Below, one piece after another: positions 11,672-19,371 of a DNA stretch of 21,634 nt; the stretch's first letter is position 1, and each line of letters starts with the position of its first letter. The stretch covers positions 1 through 21,634 of the IMG/VR virus record IMGVR_UViG_3300032087_004846. One strand, written 5' to 3'. Both the position numbers and the translations under genes were made by a program. Origin of the DNA: a virus. The notes under the pieces were generated by a model. The model was not told where the DNA came from. It saw only the letters and a list, made by a program, of their open reading frames with translations, and searched no databases.

Positions 11672-12433
11672 ATGTATTCTGTTGTAATTACGACATTTAA
11701 TTCTAGATTTGAATTTTTTAAAAATATTTTAACCAAGATTAAAAAACAAAGACCTGATATTGAGGTACTGGTATTCATTAATGGATTGACCAAACAACCA
11801 TTTGATGAAGAATATCGAAAATCAATTCTTGAATTTATTTCACCATTTCAAAATACATTTCCATATGTTTTTCCTGAATTTATTTCAAATTCGAGAATGT
11901 GGAATCTTGCTTGCACTATAGCTACAGGTGATAAAGTATTGGTGCTTCAAGATGACTTGGACATGGATGATAATTTCTTTGATCAATTTGAGCAAGTTTT
12001 AAAACCAGAACATGAATTTTGGGTTGTAAACGATTCATACAGCGCATTTGTAATTGATAAGTATGCATTGGAAAAGCGTAACTGGTTTGACGAAAGATAT
12101 CTTGGATTGGGACATGAAGATGGGACATGGACAAAAAAGTTTGGTGGAAGACCAACAGCAGTAATTCCATCACTTTATAATTCTGTTGACGTAAAATTTC
12201 ATGATTGGCAGATGGAACTTTTAGATAATAGTGGTGGAAAAGAAGGTAGTGATATTAGGGGAGTTAAATATGAGAGACTTCCTGGCCATAGACTTGATGC
12301 ATCAAATAGATACTCACAGTTTAATGGTGAAATTGCTGATAGTATTAAATCGGGGAAACCCGTATTTGGTGTAGAAGAACAAAAGCAATATCCTTATCAA
12401 AAATTTTATTGGGATAATAAAGATAAACTTTGA
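11672..12433 (+). CDS. Glycosyltransferase, GT-A fold (GT2-like)
   Basis: The protein is 253 aa. It opens with YSVVITTFNSRFEFFKNIL, the GT2 N-terminal strand and helix. VLVLQDDLDMDDNFF (90-103) is the DxD-type metal site, preceded by MWNLACTIATGDK as the nucleotide-binding helix. DERYLGLGHEDGTW places a conserved ED near the acceptor site, as in galactosyltransferase-like enzymes. No membrane anchor is visible. It is the first gene after the internal promoter. Donor and acceptor are unknown. Confidence 0.78.
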   Translation: MYSVVITTFNSRFEFFKNILTKIKKQRPDIEVLVFINGLTKQPFDEEYRKSILEFISPFQNTFPYVFPEFISNSRMWNLACTIATGDKVLVLQDDLDMDDNFFDQFEQVLKPEHEFWVVNDSYSAFVIDKYALEKRNWFDERYLGLGHEDGTWTKKFGGRPTAVIPSLYNSVDVKFHDWQMELLDNSGGKEGSDIRGVKYERLPGHRLDASNRYSQFNGEIADSIKSGKPVFGVEEQKQYPYQKFYWDNKDKL

Positions 12434-12442
12434 GGAAAGAAT

Positions 12443-13732
12443 ATGTATCAGTTGATTGAAAATTTTATTGATTCTGCCAAGGAGATGGACGATGATGTCT
12501 TTCCATTCATGGCAAATAAGAATTGGAAAGAAGGTAAACCTGTTTTTTATTCTGGTCCTTATTGGGATGACCTTGAAGCTAGAGAACTTATTTACTCTGT
12601 TATGAAAGGTAAGTGGTTATCATCTGGAGAAAAGGTTAATAAATTTGAGCATGAATTTTCACAAAAGTTTGGATTTAAACATTCTGTAATGGTAAATTCT
12701 GGGAGTTCTGCAAATCTTGTAATGTTTGCTGCTCTTAAAAAATATTTTGGATGGAAAGATGGTGACGAAATTATTGTCTGTGCATGTGGATTTGCAACTA
12801 CTGTAGCTCCTATTGCACAATGTGGATTGAAACCAGTATTTGTTGATATTGTTTGGGAGGATTTGAATTGGAATCTTGATCAGGTTGCAGATAAAATCAC
12901 ACCAAATACAAGAGCAGTTATATCTTCACCTGTTCTTGGTAATGCATACGATATGGATAAACTGGTTGATATATGCAAAACAAATGATGTGCATTTAATC
13001 GCAGACAATTGTGATAGTCTTGGTAGCACTTGGAAGGGTGACTATTTGACAAAACATGCTATTGCAGCATCTTGCTCATTTTATCCAGCACATCATATTT
13101 GCACAATTGAAGGTGGAATGGTTTCTTCAAATGAGAAGGCTATAGTAGATCTTGCTAGAAGTTTTGCATGGTGGGGACGAGGATGTTATTGTGTTGGACA
13201 GCAAAATCTTCTTTCGAATGGTGTTTGTGGGAGGAGATTTGACACTTGGTTGCAGGATTATCCTGATATTGTTGATCACAAATATGTGTTTGGTAATATG
13301 GGATATAATCTCAAACCTTTAGATATGCAAGGTGCAGTTGGTTCAATTCAACTTCTCAAGTTTGAAGAGATACATAAGATTCGTAGAAGTAATAAGAAAA
13401 AAATACAAAAGATTGTTGAGAGCATTCCTGGTACTAGAGTTGTAAATGAGCGAGAAGAATCTGAAACAAGTTGGTTTGGAGTTCCTATTGTTTGTGATGA
13501 TAAAAATCTAAAAAGATCTTTAGTTTCGCATTTTGAAAAAAATAAAATTCAAACTCGCAATTATTTTGCTGGTAATATCTTATTGCATCCTGGATATAGT
13601 CATTTAGATGATGCTAGAAAATATCCAGAAGCAAATCAAGTTCTTGATAAAGTATTTTTCTTGGGATGCTCTCCTACAATTACACAAGATATGATTGATT
13701 ACATTGCAAAAGTTGTTTCTAAATTCAAATGA
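12443..13732 (+). CDS. rfbH: RfbH-type CDP-4-keto-6-deoxyglucose 3-dehydratase (PMP/[2Fe-2S] enzyme, DegT/DnrJ fold)
   Basis: The protein is 429 aa, matching RfbH/DdhC/AscC (about 435 aa) rather than ordinary sugar aminotransferases (about 380). The PLP lysine is replaced by His in CSFYPAHHICTIEGGMV (H217), as in E1 dehydratases that use PMP. The [2Fe-2S] pattern C-X57-C-X1-C-X7-C known for E1 appears as C190-X57-C248-X1-C250-X11-C262, with the last spacing enlarged. GSSANLVMFA (87-96) and ADNCDSLGS (187-195) are cofactor contacts. The reaction removes the C3 hydroxyl on the way to 3,6-dideoxyhexoses. A GAGG ribosome-binding site precedes ATG 12443. No rfbF, rfbG or ferredoxin-reductase partner is in the window. 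Confidence 0.85.
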   Translation: MYQLIENFIDSAKEMDDDVFPFMANKNWKEGKPVFYSGPYWDDLEARELIYSVMKGKWLSSGEKVNKFEHEFSQKFGFKHSVMVNSGSSANLVMFAALKKYFGWKDGDEIIVCACGFATTVAPIAQCGLKPVFVDIVWEDLNWNLDQVADKITPNTRAVISSPVLGNAYDMDKLVDICKTNDVHLIADNCDSLGSTWKGDYLTKHAIAASCSFYPAHHICTIEGGMVSSNEKAIVDLARSFAWWGRGCYCVGQQNLLSNGVCGRRFDTWLQDYPDIVDHKYVFGNMGYNLKPLDMQGAVGSIQLLKFEEIHKIRRSNKKKIQKIVESIPGTRVVNEREESETSWFGVPIVCDDKNLKRSLVSHFEKNKIQTRNYFAGNILLHPGYSHLDDARKYPEANQVLDKVFFLGCSPTITQDMIDYIAKVVSKFK

Positions 13733-14664
13733 TAGTTTCTGAATTTTATTATGGGCAAGGTTTTGGTAATCAGTTATTTGTTTACGTAACTACTAGAATG
13801 CTCGCCCATAAGAGAGGGTTTGATTATGGGTTCACTGGACTGGAAAATTTTGGTGATAGAAGATTTAATAATGATGGAATCCATTTTATGGATCTTGATC
13901 TTGGTAAACCAGTTCATGGTGGTTCCAGTCCTCCTGGTGGCCCACCAGATAAACTTCCTGATGGGATAGAGAACTATTATGTAGAACATAGGCACGGGTT
14001 ATATACTGACCCTATGCTAAAAACGGATATTAGACTCACTGATAAAAAACTTTTTGAAATAAAAGATAATACAAAGATTGATGGACTTTTTCAATCGGAA
14101 GATTATTTTTATGACGAAATGGATTTGGTTCGTAGTTGGTTAAAAGTAAAACCAGAATTTGAACATAATGAAACCTGTGGTGATGATATTTGTGTCATCA
14201 ATTTTCGTGGTAGTGATATGATTGGGAATGCTGGTTGTTGGTTTCCAAGATCATATTATGACAATGCAATACAAAATATGTTGAAGTTTAATCCGAACAT
14301 GAGATTTTGTATTGTCACTGAAGATGTTAAAACTGCAAATATAGTTTTACCAGAGTTTCCTGCTTATCATGATAGTGTTGCTTGGGATTTTGTTGCACTT
14401 AAAAATGCAAAAAATATCATCTGTGGAGCATCAACATTTGCTTGTTGGCCATTATGGTTGAATAAAAATATACAAAATTGCATTGCTCCAAAGTATTGGT
14501 TTGATCACAATAGATCTCAAGGATGGTGGTCTCTCGGATGCTGCATATATAGTTACCCAACTTACTATATGGACAGAGTAGGTAAACTCTTTACACCTGA
14601 TGAATGTAGGTTAGAATGGGAAGAGTATAAGCAAAGAACAAATATCTATAGGGATGAGGTATGA
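13729..14664 (+). CDS. Divergent GT11-like (alpha-1,2-fucosyltransferase-like) glycosyltransferase
   Basis: The protein is 311 aa and its start overlaps the rfbH stop (ATGA). The N-terminus has YYGQGFGNQLFVYVTTRMLA (9-17 as G-GFGNQLF), the family's G-LGNQ-F start. IDGLFQSEDYF (117-127) matches the GYFQSEKYF block. The donor-site motif HxRRxD appears as NFRGSD (158-163), keeping only Arg and Asp. ICGASTFACWPLWL aligns with the IANSTFSWW-AWL block. A Pro/Gly loop (PPGGPP, 68-73) is unusual. True GT11 enzymes move L-fucose from GDP-fucose. The changed donor motif suggests another sugar, or reduced activity. Confidence 0.7.
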   Translation: MIVSEFYYGQGFGNQLFVYVTTRMLAHKRGFDYGFTGLENFGDRRFNNDGIHFMDLDLGKPVHGGSSPPGGPPDKLPDGIENYYVEHRHGLYTDPMLKTDIRLTDKKLFEIKDNTKIDGLFQSEDYFYDEMDLVRSWLKVKPEFEHNETCGDDICVINFRGSDMIGNAGCWFPRSYYDNAIQNMLKFNPNMRFCIVTEDVKTANIVLPEFPAYHDSVAWDFVALKNAKNIICGASTFACWPLWLNKNIQNCIAPKYWFDHNRSQGWWSLGCCIYSYPTYYMDRVGKLFTPDECRLEWEEYKQRTNIYRDEV

Positions 14665-15350
14665 TTGATTTATCTGATGTCACATTGGTCAGTATTGATA
14701 CTACAGACCGAATAAATGAAACTCTAACTGCTGTTTATACCAGCATGAATGGTATAAAATATGGATCTGTGAAAGTAGTAACAGATAAAGATCCTCCAAA
14801 TTTAGATTCAAATGTCACTATAGAACGACCAGTGGCTGACATTAAAAATTATGATGATTATAATCATTATGTTGTATATCATCTTCATAATCATATAGAC
14901 ACATCACACTGCTTACTTGTTCAGCAAGATGGTTTTGTTTTGTTCCCAGATAAATGGGATCCACAATGGTTGAATTATGATTATATTGGAGCTCCATGGG
15001 CAGTAGTTGAGGATGCATACATTGATCCTTTTGGTAATCACCATCGTGTTGGTAATGGTGGATTTTCTTTAAGGAGTAAAAAGTTTCTTGAGGTTCCGAC
15101 TAAAGTTGAAGTTCCTTGGGAAACTAACAATAGTGACTTTTATTGGATGCCAGAAGGAGTTGTGAATTATCATGAGGATGGAAATGTTTGTGTTCATAAC
15201 AGGCATATTTTTATAGAGCAGGGGTGTAAGTATGCACCTGTTGATGTTGCTGTAAGATTTTCACAGGAAACAAGAGTTCCGGAATGTGAGGGGGTGACAC
15301 CATTTGGATTTCATTATAGACTACCACCAGGAGTTAAATTAGAAAGATGA
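14661..15350 (+). CDS. DUF5672-like glycosyltransferase-type protein
   Basis: The protein is 229 aa, starting at ATG 14661 (ATGA overlap). The blocks HCLLVQQDGFVLFPDKWDPQ (83-102), YDYIGAPW (106-113) and VGNGGFSLRSKKFLEVP (130-146) match DUF5672, where they read -L--Q-DG-----W---L-YDYIGAPW and VGNGGFSLRS. The acidic PEGVVNYHEDGNVC segment follows. The family is found in polysaccharide clusters and is generally thought to be a GT-A-like glycosyltransferase, with Q-D in place of a classical DxD. No membrane segment. It is sandwiched between two GT11-type genes, which points to the same glycan. Confidence 0.72.
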   Translation: MIDLSDVTLVSIDTTDRINETLTAVYTSMNGIKYGSVKVVTDKDPPNLDSNVTIERPVADIKNYDDYNHYVVYHLHNHIDTSHCLLVQQDGFVLFPDKWDPQWLNYDYIGAPWAVVEDAYIDPFGNHHRVGNGGFSLRSKKFLEVPTKVEVPWETNNSDFYWMPEGVVNYHEDGNVCVHNRHIFIEQGCKYAPVDVAVRFSQETRVPECEGVTPFGFHYRLPPGVKLER

Positions 15351-16156
15351 TAGGACATAACCATCTAGGAAAGAATGGCCGATTTGGAAATCAAATGTTC
15401 CAATATGCAGCAACTAAAGGAATTGCAAAAGCAAGAGGATATGACTTTTGTATTCCGAATGGACCGAGGAATGATGATGAGTTTAATGATGAAGAAAATC
15501 AACATAAACTCTTCATGGCTTTTAAATTGCCATCACTTAATAATGTTGGTCTTTTAAATGGACAATATAAACAGGAATCATCTTTTAGGTATGATAAAGA
15601 ACTTGTAAAAACTTGTCCTGATAATGTAAATCTATATGGTTACTTTCAGTCTGAAAGATATTTCTTTCATGTAGAAGAAGAACTTCGTAAAGACTTTGAG
15701 TTTCGTGATGATGTAAAGAAACTCTGTGATGAAATTTGGAAAGAAATTGTCATTGATGAGGGACATACAGAAGCAATTTCTCTGCACGTTCGTCGCACAG
15801 ATCATTTGATCAAACCAACATATCATCCCGTGCTTCCTATCAGTTACTATGAAGAAGCACTATCTAAACTCCCCGAAGACATTCCAGTTTTTGTCTTTAC
15901 TGATGACCCTCAATGGGCTTTTGGGCATGAGTTTTTCTCTTCAGATAGATTCTTTATCTCTGAAAGTGATAACATACATGATATGTGTTTGATGTCTATG
16001 TGCAATTACAACATCATTGCTAACTCTACTTTCTCATGGTGGGGAGCATGGTTGGCAGGACATAATAGGGTGATTGGTCCTAAACTGTGGTTTGGACCTG
16101 ATGGAGAGGATCCTACGGATATTTACCAGAAGGAATGGGAGTATCTTGATGTCTGA
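15347..16156 (+). CDS. GT11 alpha-1,2-fucosyltransferase-like protein
   Basis: The protein is 269 aa. It has GRFGNQMFQYAATKGIA (11-27), LYGYFQSERYF (96-106), the donor motif HVRRTD (147-152, fitting HxRRxD), FVFTDDPQWA, and ANSTFSWWGAWLAG, all GT11 landmarks in order. Bacterial members transfer L-fucose from GDP-L-fucose in O-antigen synthesis. No gmd/fcl fucose pathway is in the window; a GDP-mannose 3,5-epimerase is, so GDP-L-galactose (the 6-hydroxy analogue) is a possible donor. It starts at ATG 15347 overlapping the previous stop, and overlaps the next gene by 8 nt. It is related to the gene at 17705. Confidence 0.88.
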   Translation: MIGHNHLGKNGRFGNQMFQYAATKGIAKARGYDFCIPNGPRNDDEFNDEENQHKLFMAFKLPSLNNVGLLNGQYKQESSFRYDKELVKTCPDNVNLYGYFQSERYFFHVEEELRKDFEFRDDVKKLCDEIWKEIVIDEGHTEAISLHVRRTDHLIKPTYHPVLPISYYEEALSKLPEDIPVFVFTDDPQWAFGHEFFSSDRFFISESDNIHDMCLMSMCNYNIIANSTFSWWGAWLAGHNRVIGPKLWFGPDGEDPTDIYQKEWEYLDV

Positions 16157-16913
16157 AATCAGTATTTGTATTCCAACATATGAGTATGGTGGTAATGGAG
16201 TCAAATATCTTACCGAACTTTTTGATTCTCTTGCTTCACAAACACTACAAGATTTTGATATTGTAATTTCTGATCATAGTATTGATGATACAATTAGAAA
16301 TTTTTGTGAAACTTGTGAATATGATTTTGATATTACTTATATTCAAAATCCAAATGGTAGAGGTTATCAAGCTCCTAACACCAACTGTGTATTGGGCAAT
16401 GCTGAAGGAAAAATATTAAAACTCATATACCAGGATGATATATTTGTCGATGATACTGCATTAGAAAAAATTAAAAATACATATGATTCGACAGGATGTA
16501 AATGGTTATTCCATGGGTTTACACATACTACAGATGGTATAGAAACTCATCGTGACTGTGTTCCAATGTGGACAGAAATGATGCTTGAAGGCAATAATCA
16601 TCTAGGAAGTCCATCTTGTGTATCTTTTTTAAATGGATATGAAATGGACATGGATGAAAGTATGAAACTATTGATTGATACTGAACTATATCATCGTATG
16701 AGAATTGAATACGGAATGCCGGAAATAATTCCAGATGTTTTAATCGCAAATAGGGAACATGATAATAGGGTGAGTGAGAATAGGGTGAAGTATGATATGG
16801 TATTGCAGTCAAGTGATGGTAAAAGATGGATGGTAAATAGTGGTGAAATCAATCATATTCGTGAAAAGCATAAAGATTTTTTTGAAGTGAGGAGATATCC
16901 AGATGAGAATTGA
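16149..16913 (+). CDS. GT2 family glycosyltransferase
   Basis: I chose ATG 16149 (MSEISICIPTYEYGG), which overlaps the GT11 stop by 8 nt. Upstream in-frame codons lie within the GT11 gene. The protein is 254 aa. SICIPTYEY (5-13) is the nucleotide-binding strand, FDIVISDHSIDDTI (36-49) the second acidic site, and KLIYQDDIFVDD (91-102) the metal-binding DxD equivalent. The C-terminal third lacks clear motifs. It is a cytosolic, non-processive enzyme with no membrane helix. Donor unknown. Confidence 0.83.
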   Translation: MSEISICIPTYEYGGNGVKYLTELFDSLASQTLQDFDIVISDHSIDDTIRNFCETCEYDFDITYIQNPNGRGYQAPNTNCVLGNAEGKILKLIYQDDIFVDDTALEKIKNTYDSTGCKWLFHGFTHTTDGIETHRDCVPMWTEMMLEGNNHLGSPSCVSFLNGYEMDMDESMKLLIDTELYHRMRIEYGMPEIIPDVLIANREHDNRVSENRVKYDMVLQSSDGKRWMVNSGEINHIREKHKDFFEVRRYPDEN

Positions 16914-17718
16914 TTTAACGAAAGCTACATTCATAATTCCAATACGAATAGAGTCAGAAGATCGGCTTAGAAATATCATAACGGTAGTTGCATTTCTTTT
17001 AGAAACTTTTGATACTAATATTCTCATCAAAGAGGTAGATACTCATTCAGTGTTTGAAGAGAAGGCAATGCCAATTCTTCATAATATTGTGGATGTAGAT
17101 ATCAATATTAACCACATCTTTGAGAAAAGTGATGATAAGTTATTTCATCGACAAAGAATTATTAATGAAATGTTGATGGAAGCAAAGACTGAAGTTATTT
17201 TTAATTATGATAGTGATGTAATTCTTCCTCTAGAATCTTATGTAAAATCATATCAAAGTATACTTGATAAAACTTTTGATGTGGTCTATCCTTATGAAAG
17301 AGGAAACTTTCAAAAACGAGTGTATGCTAATGATGAGGTCGTCTCCAAATTTTTAATGACGAAAGACTATAAAGATTTGGATAAGTATACAAATATTTCA
17401 ACTGCTGATGCTGGATGGGTGCAAGTTTTTAATAGGGATGTATATATTGAAGGGGGAATGGAGAATGAAAACTTCAAAGCCTATGCTCCAGAAGATGTTG
17501 AGAGATTGCACAGATTCACTACTTTAGGATATAAGGTTGGTAGAATTGTTGATTTTGTTTATCATTTGGAGCATGGGAGAAGTGAAAATTCTTGGTTTTC
17601 CAATCCACACATGGCAAGTAATGTTGCTGAATGGGAAAAAATAAAAGTCTTAAATAAGAAACAATTGAAACATTATTATTCACGTCAAAAATATCTGAAA
17701 AAATATGCTATTCTTTAA
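16903..17718 (+). CDS. Glycosyltransferase, GT2/galactosyltransferase-like GT-A
   Basis: The protein is 271 aa, overlapping the previous gene by 11 nt. ATFIIPIRIESEDRLRNI (8-25) is the N-terminal strand. VIFNYDSDVILPL (98-110) holds the DSD metal site. YIEGGMENENFKAYAPEDVE with RLHRF after it (181-205) matches the C-terminal GG-NE-F-G-G-ED-D---R block of galactosyl/N-acetylgalactosaminyltransferases. The tail is basic (KKQLKHYYSRQKYLKK), which may help hold it at the membrane surface. Donor unknown; a UDP-hexose is likely from the C-terminal block. Confidence 0.78.
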   Translation: MRIDLTKATFIIPIRIESEDRLRNIITVVAFLLETFDTNILIKEVDTHSVFEEKAMPILHNIVDVDININHIFEKSDDKLFHRQRIINEMLMEAKTEVIFNYDSDVILPLESYVKSYQSILDKTFDVVYPYERGNFQKRVYANDEVVSKFLMTKDYKDLDKYTNISTADAGWVQVFNRDVYIEGGMENENFKAYAPEDVERLHRFTTLGYKVGRIVDFVYHLEHGRSENSWFSNPHMASNVAEWEKIKVLNKKQLKHYYSRQKYLKKYAIL

Positions 17719-18553
17719 TCATATAGGGAGTCTGGGGAGACTTGGAAATCAAATGTTCGAATATGCTGCTCTTCGTGGAATAGCAGCTAAACATGGTTAT
17801 CAATTTTGTATTCCTCCATCACATATGAAAGGGATAGAAAATTATAGTCTTCATGATTGCTTTAAACTCTCATCAAATAGACATGAGGGAATTGGTGAGG
17901 ATGTTAAATATGTTCAGGAACCACACTTTCATTTCTCTCAAGAACTCTTTGACAAATGTCCAGACAATACAAGTCTCTATGGGTTCTTTCAATCTGAAAA
18001 ATACTTTCAACACATTTCAGATCAAATAAGAGAGGACTACACATTTCATGATGAACATCTTCTTCCGTGCAAGGAGATGATATCTACAGTTGAAGGTGAA
18101 CCTATTATGCTTCATGTTCGACGTGGAGATCCAAATCTCACTGACCCTCGTGGATTTAAATGGAGTTATACTCAATGTGGTGATCAACATCCTGTTCAAC
18201 CACTTGAATATTATGAGCGAGCCCTTGCAGAGTTTGATGATGATCAACCAGTAATTGTGTTTTCAGATTCTCCTGAATGGGTTAAAGAACAAGAATTTTT
18301 CTCTGGAGATAGATTTTTAATTTCTGAACCTCAACAGAAATACTCTGATGGTTCCTATACACCATATGCTGACTTGTGCTTGATGTCATTGTGTTCACAT
18401 GCTATAATTGCTAACAGTAGTATGAGTTGGTGGGGAGCATGGTTGATTGCAAACCCCAACAAAAAAGTGATTGCACCAAAGATGTGGTTTGGCCCTGCTT
18501 ATGCAGATAAAAACATCAAAGACCTTTATTGTTCCGATTGGATTGTGCTATGA
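17705..18553 (+). CDS. GT11 alpha-1,2-fucosyltransferase-like protein
   Basis: The protein is 282 aa, its ATG lying 14 nt inside the previous gene. GRLGNQMFEYAALRGIA (11-27), LYGFFQSEKYFQHI (91-104), HVRRGD (137-142) and ANSSMSWWGAWLIA are the GT11 landmarks in order, all close to consensus. It is similar to the protein at 15347 (shared FCIP, FQSE-YF, FFS-DRF-ISE, WWGAWL and P--WFGP), so the two are probably paralogues with different acceptor sites. An inserted segment after HVRRGD (PNLTDPRGFKW and following) distinguishes it. Confidence 0.88.
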   Translation: MLFFNHIGSLGRLGNQMFEYAALRGIAAKHGYQFCIPPSHMKGIENYSLHDCFKLSSNRHEGIGEDVKYVQEPHFHFSQELFDKCPDNTSLYGFFQSEKYFQHISDQIREDYTFHDEHLLPCKEMISTVEGEPIMLHVRRGDPNLTDPRGFKWSYTQCGDQHPVQPLEYYERALAEFDDDQPVIVFSDSPEWVKEQEFFSGDRFLISEPQQKYSDGSYTPYADLCLMSLCSHAIIANSSMSWWGAWLIANPNKKVIAPKMWFGPAYADKNIKDLYCSDWIVL

Positions 18554-19371
18554 ATAGAATTACAGAATATCAACATCTCAAAGAAAGTATTGTTAACTGG
18601 TTGAGTCAATATGTTTTAGATAATCCTAGTATCAAAGCATTTGTTGTAGGGGTATCTGGTGGAATTGATTCTGCTGTTACAGCTACTCTTTGTGCTGAAA
18701 CTGGGTTTCCAACATATGTGGTTTCTATGCCATTATACTCTTCTCATGATACTGATTCTCTTTCAAGAGATTATGTTAATGAATTGGAAAAGAAATATGA
18801 TAATGTGACTAAAGTTCGAGTTGAACTTTCTGGAGTTTATGATAAATTTTTGCAATCATTTGGATGGTGGACTGGTGATGAGTTTACTAAAAATGACCTT
18901 GCAAATGCGAATACAAAATCACGACTTCGTATGGTAACTTTATATCAAGTTGCTGGTTCTAAAAATGGTATTGTTGTTGGAACTGGTAATAAGGTTGAGG
19001 ATTATGGTGTCGGATTCTATACTAAATATGGTGATGGTGGTGTTGATATTGCACCAATTGCTGATCTTTATAAAACAGAAGTATGGGAACTTGGAAAATA
19101 TCTTGGTGTAGATCAACGTATTATTGATGCTCCTCCAACCGATGGGCTTTGGGGAGATAGTAGAACGGATGAGCAACAACTTGGTGTTTCTTATGAACTC
19201 CTTGAATGGGTGATGGAAAGTGGAATACTGACTTGGAAAGATCCATCTTCACTTGATATGTGGAAAGGTAATCCTTTATCTGATGAACAGAAACATGCAG
19301 TTAAGCAGTATCAGAAGTTTAACACCCAGAATCAACATAAAATGACATCAATTCCTACGTTTAAACTATGA
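18550..19371 (+). CDS. nadE: NAD+ synthetase, ammonia-dependent type
   Basis: ATG 18550 overlaps the GT11 stop (ATGA) and gives 273 aa, the usual NadE length; in-frame codons from 18529 are inside GT11. The N-type ATP pyrophosphatase loop VVGVSGGIDSAV is at 32-43 (SGGIDS 36-41). NTKSRLRMVTLYQVA (121-135) and VVGTGNKVEDYGVG (142-155), then FYTKYGDGGVDIAPIADLYK (156-175), and APPTDGLW (194-201) followed by RTDEQQLG are diagnostic NadE blocks. It amidates nicotinic acid adenine dinucleotide to NAD+ using ATP and ammonia. There is no N-terminal glutaminase domain. In a glycan cluster it may support NAD-dependent sugar enzymes or replenish NAD+ under attack by host defence; both are inference. Confidence 0.9.
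   Translation: MNRITEYQHLKESIVNWLSQYVLDNPSIKAFVVGVSGGIDSAVTATLCAETGFPTYVVSMPLYSSHDTDSLSRDYVNELEKKYDNVTKVRVELSGVYDKFLQSFGWWTGDEFTKNDLANANTKSRLRMVTLYQVAGSKNGIVVGTGNKVEDYGVGFYTKYGDGGVDIAPIADLYKTEVWELGKYLGVDQRIIDAPPTDGLWGDSRTDEQQLGVSYELLEWVMESGILTWKDPSSLDMWKGNPLSDEQKHAVKQYQKFNTQNQHKMTSIPTFKL

Noticed and set aside
16074-16148. Upstream extension of the GT2 frame
   Set aside because: It overlaps the end of the GT11 gene; MSEISICIPTY at 16149 is the natural GT2 start.
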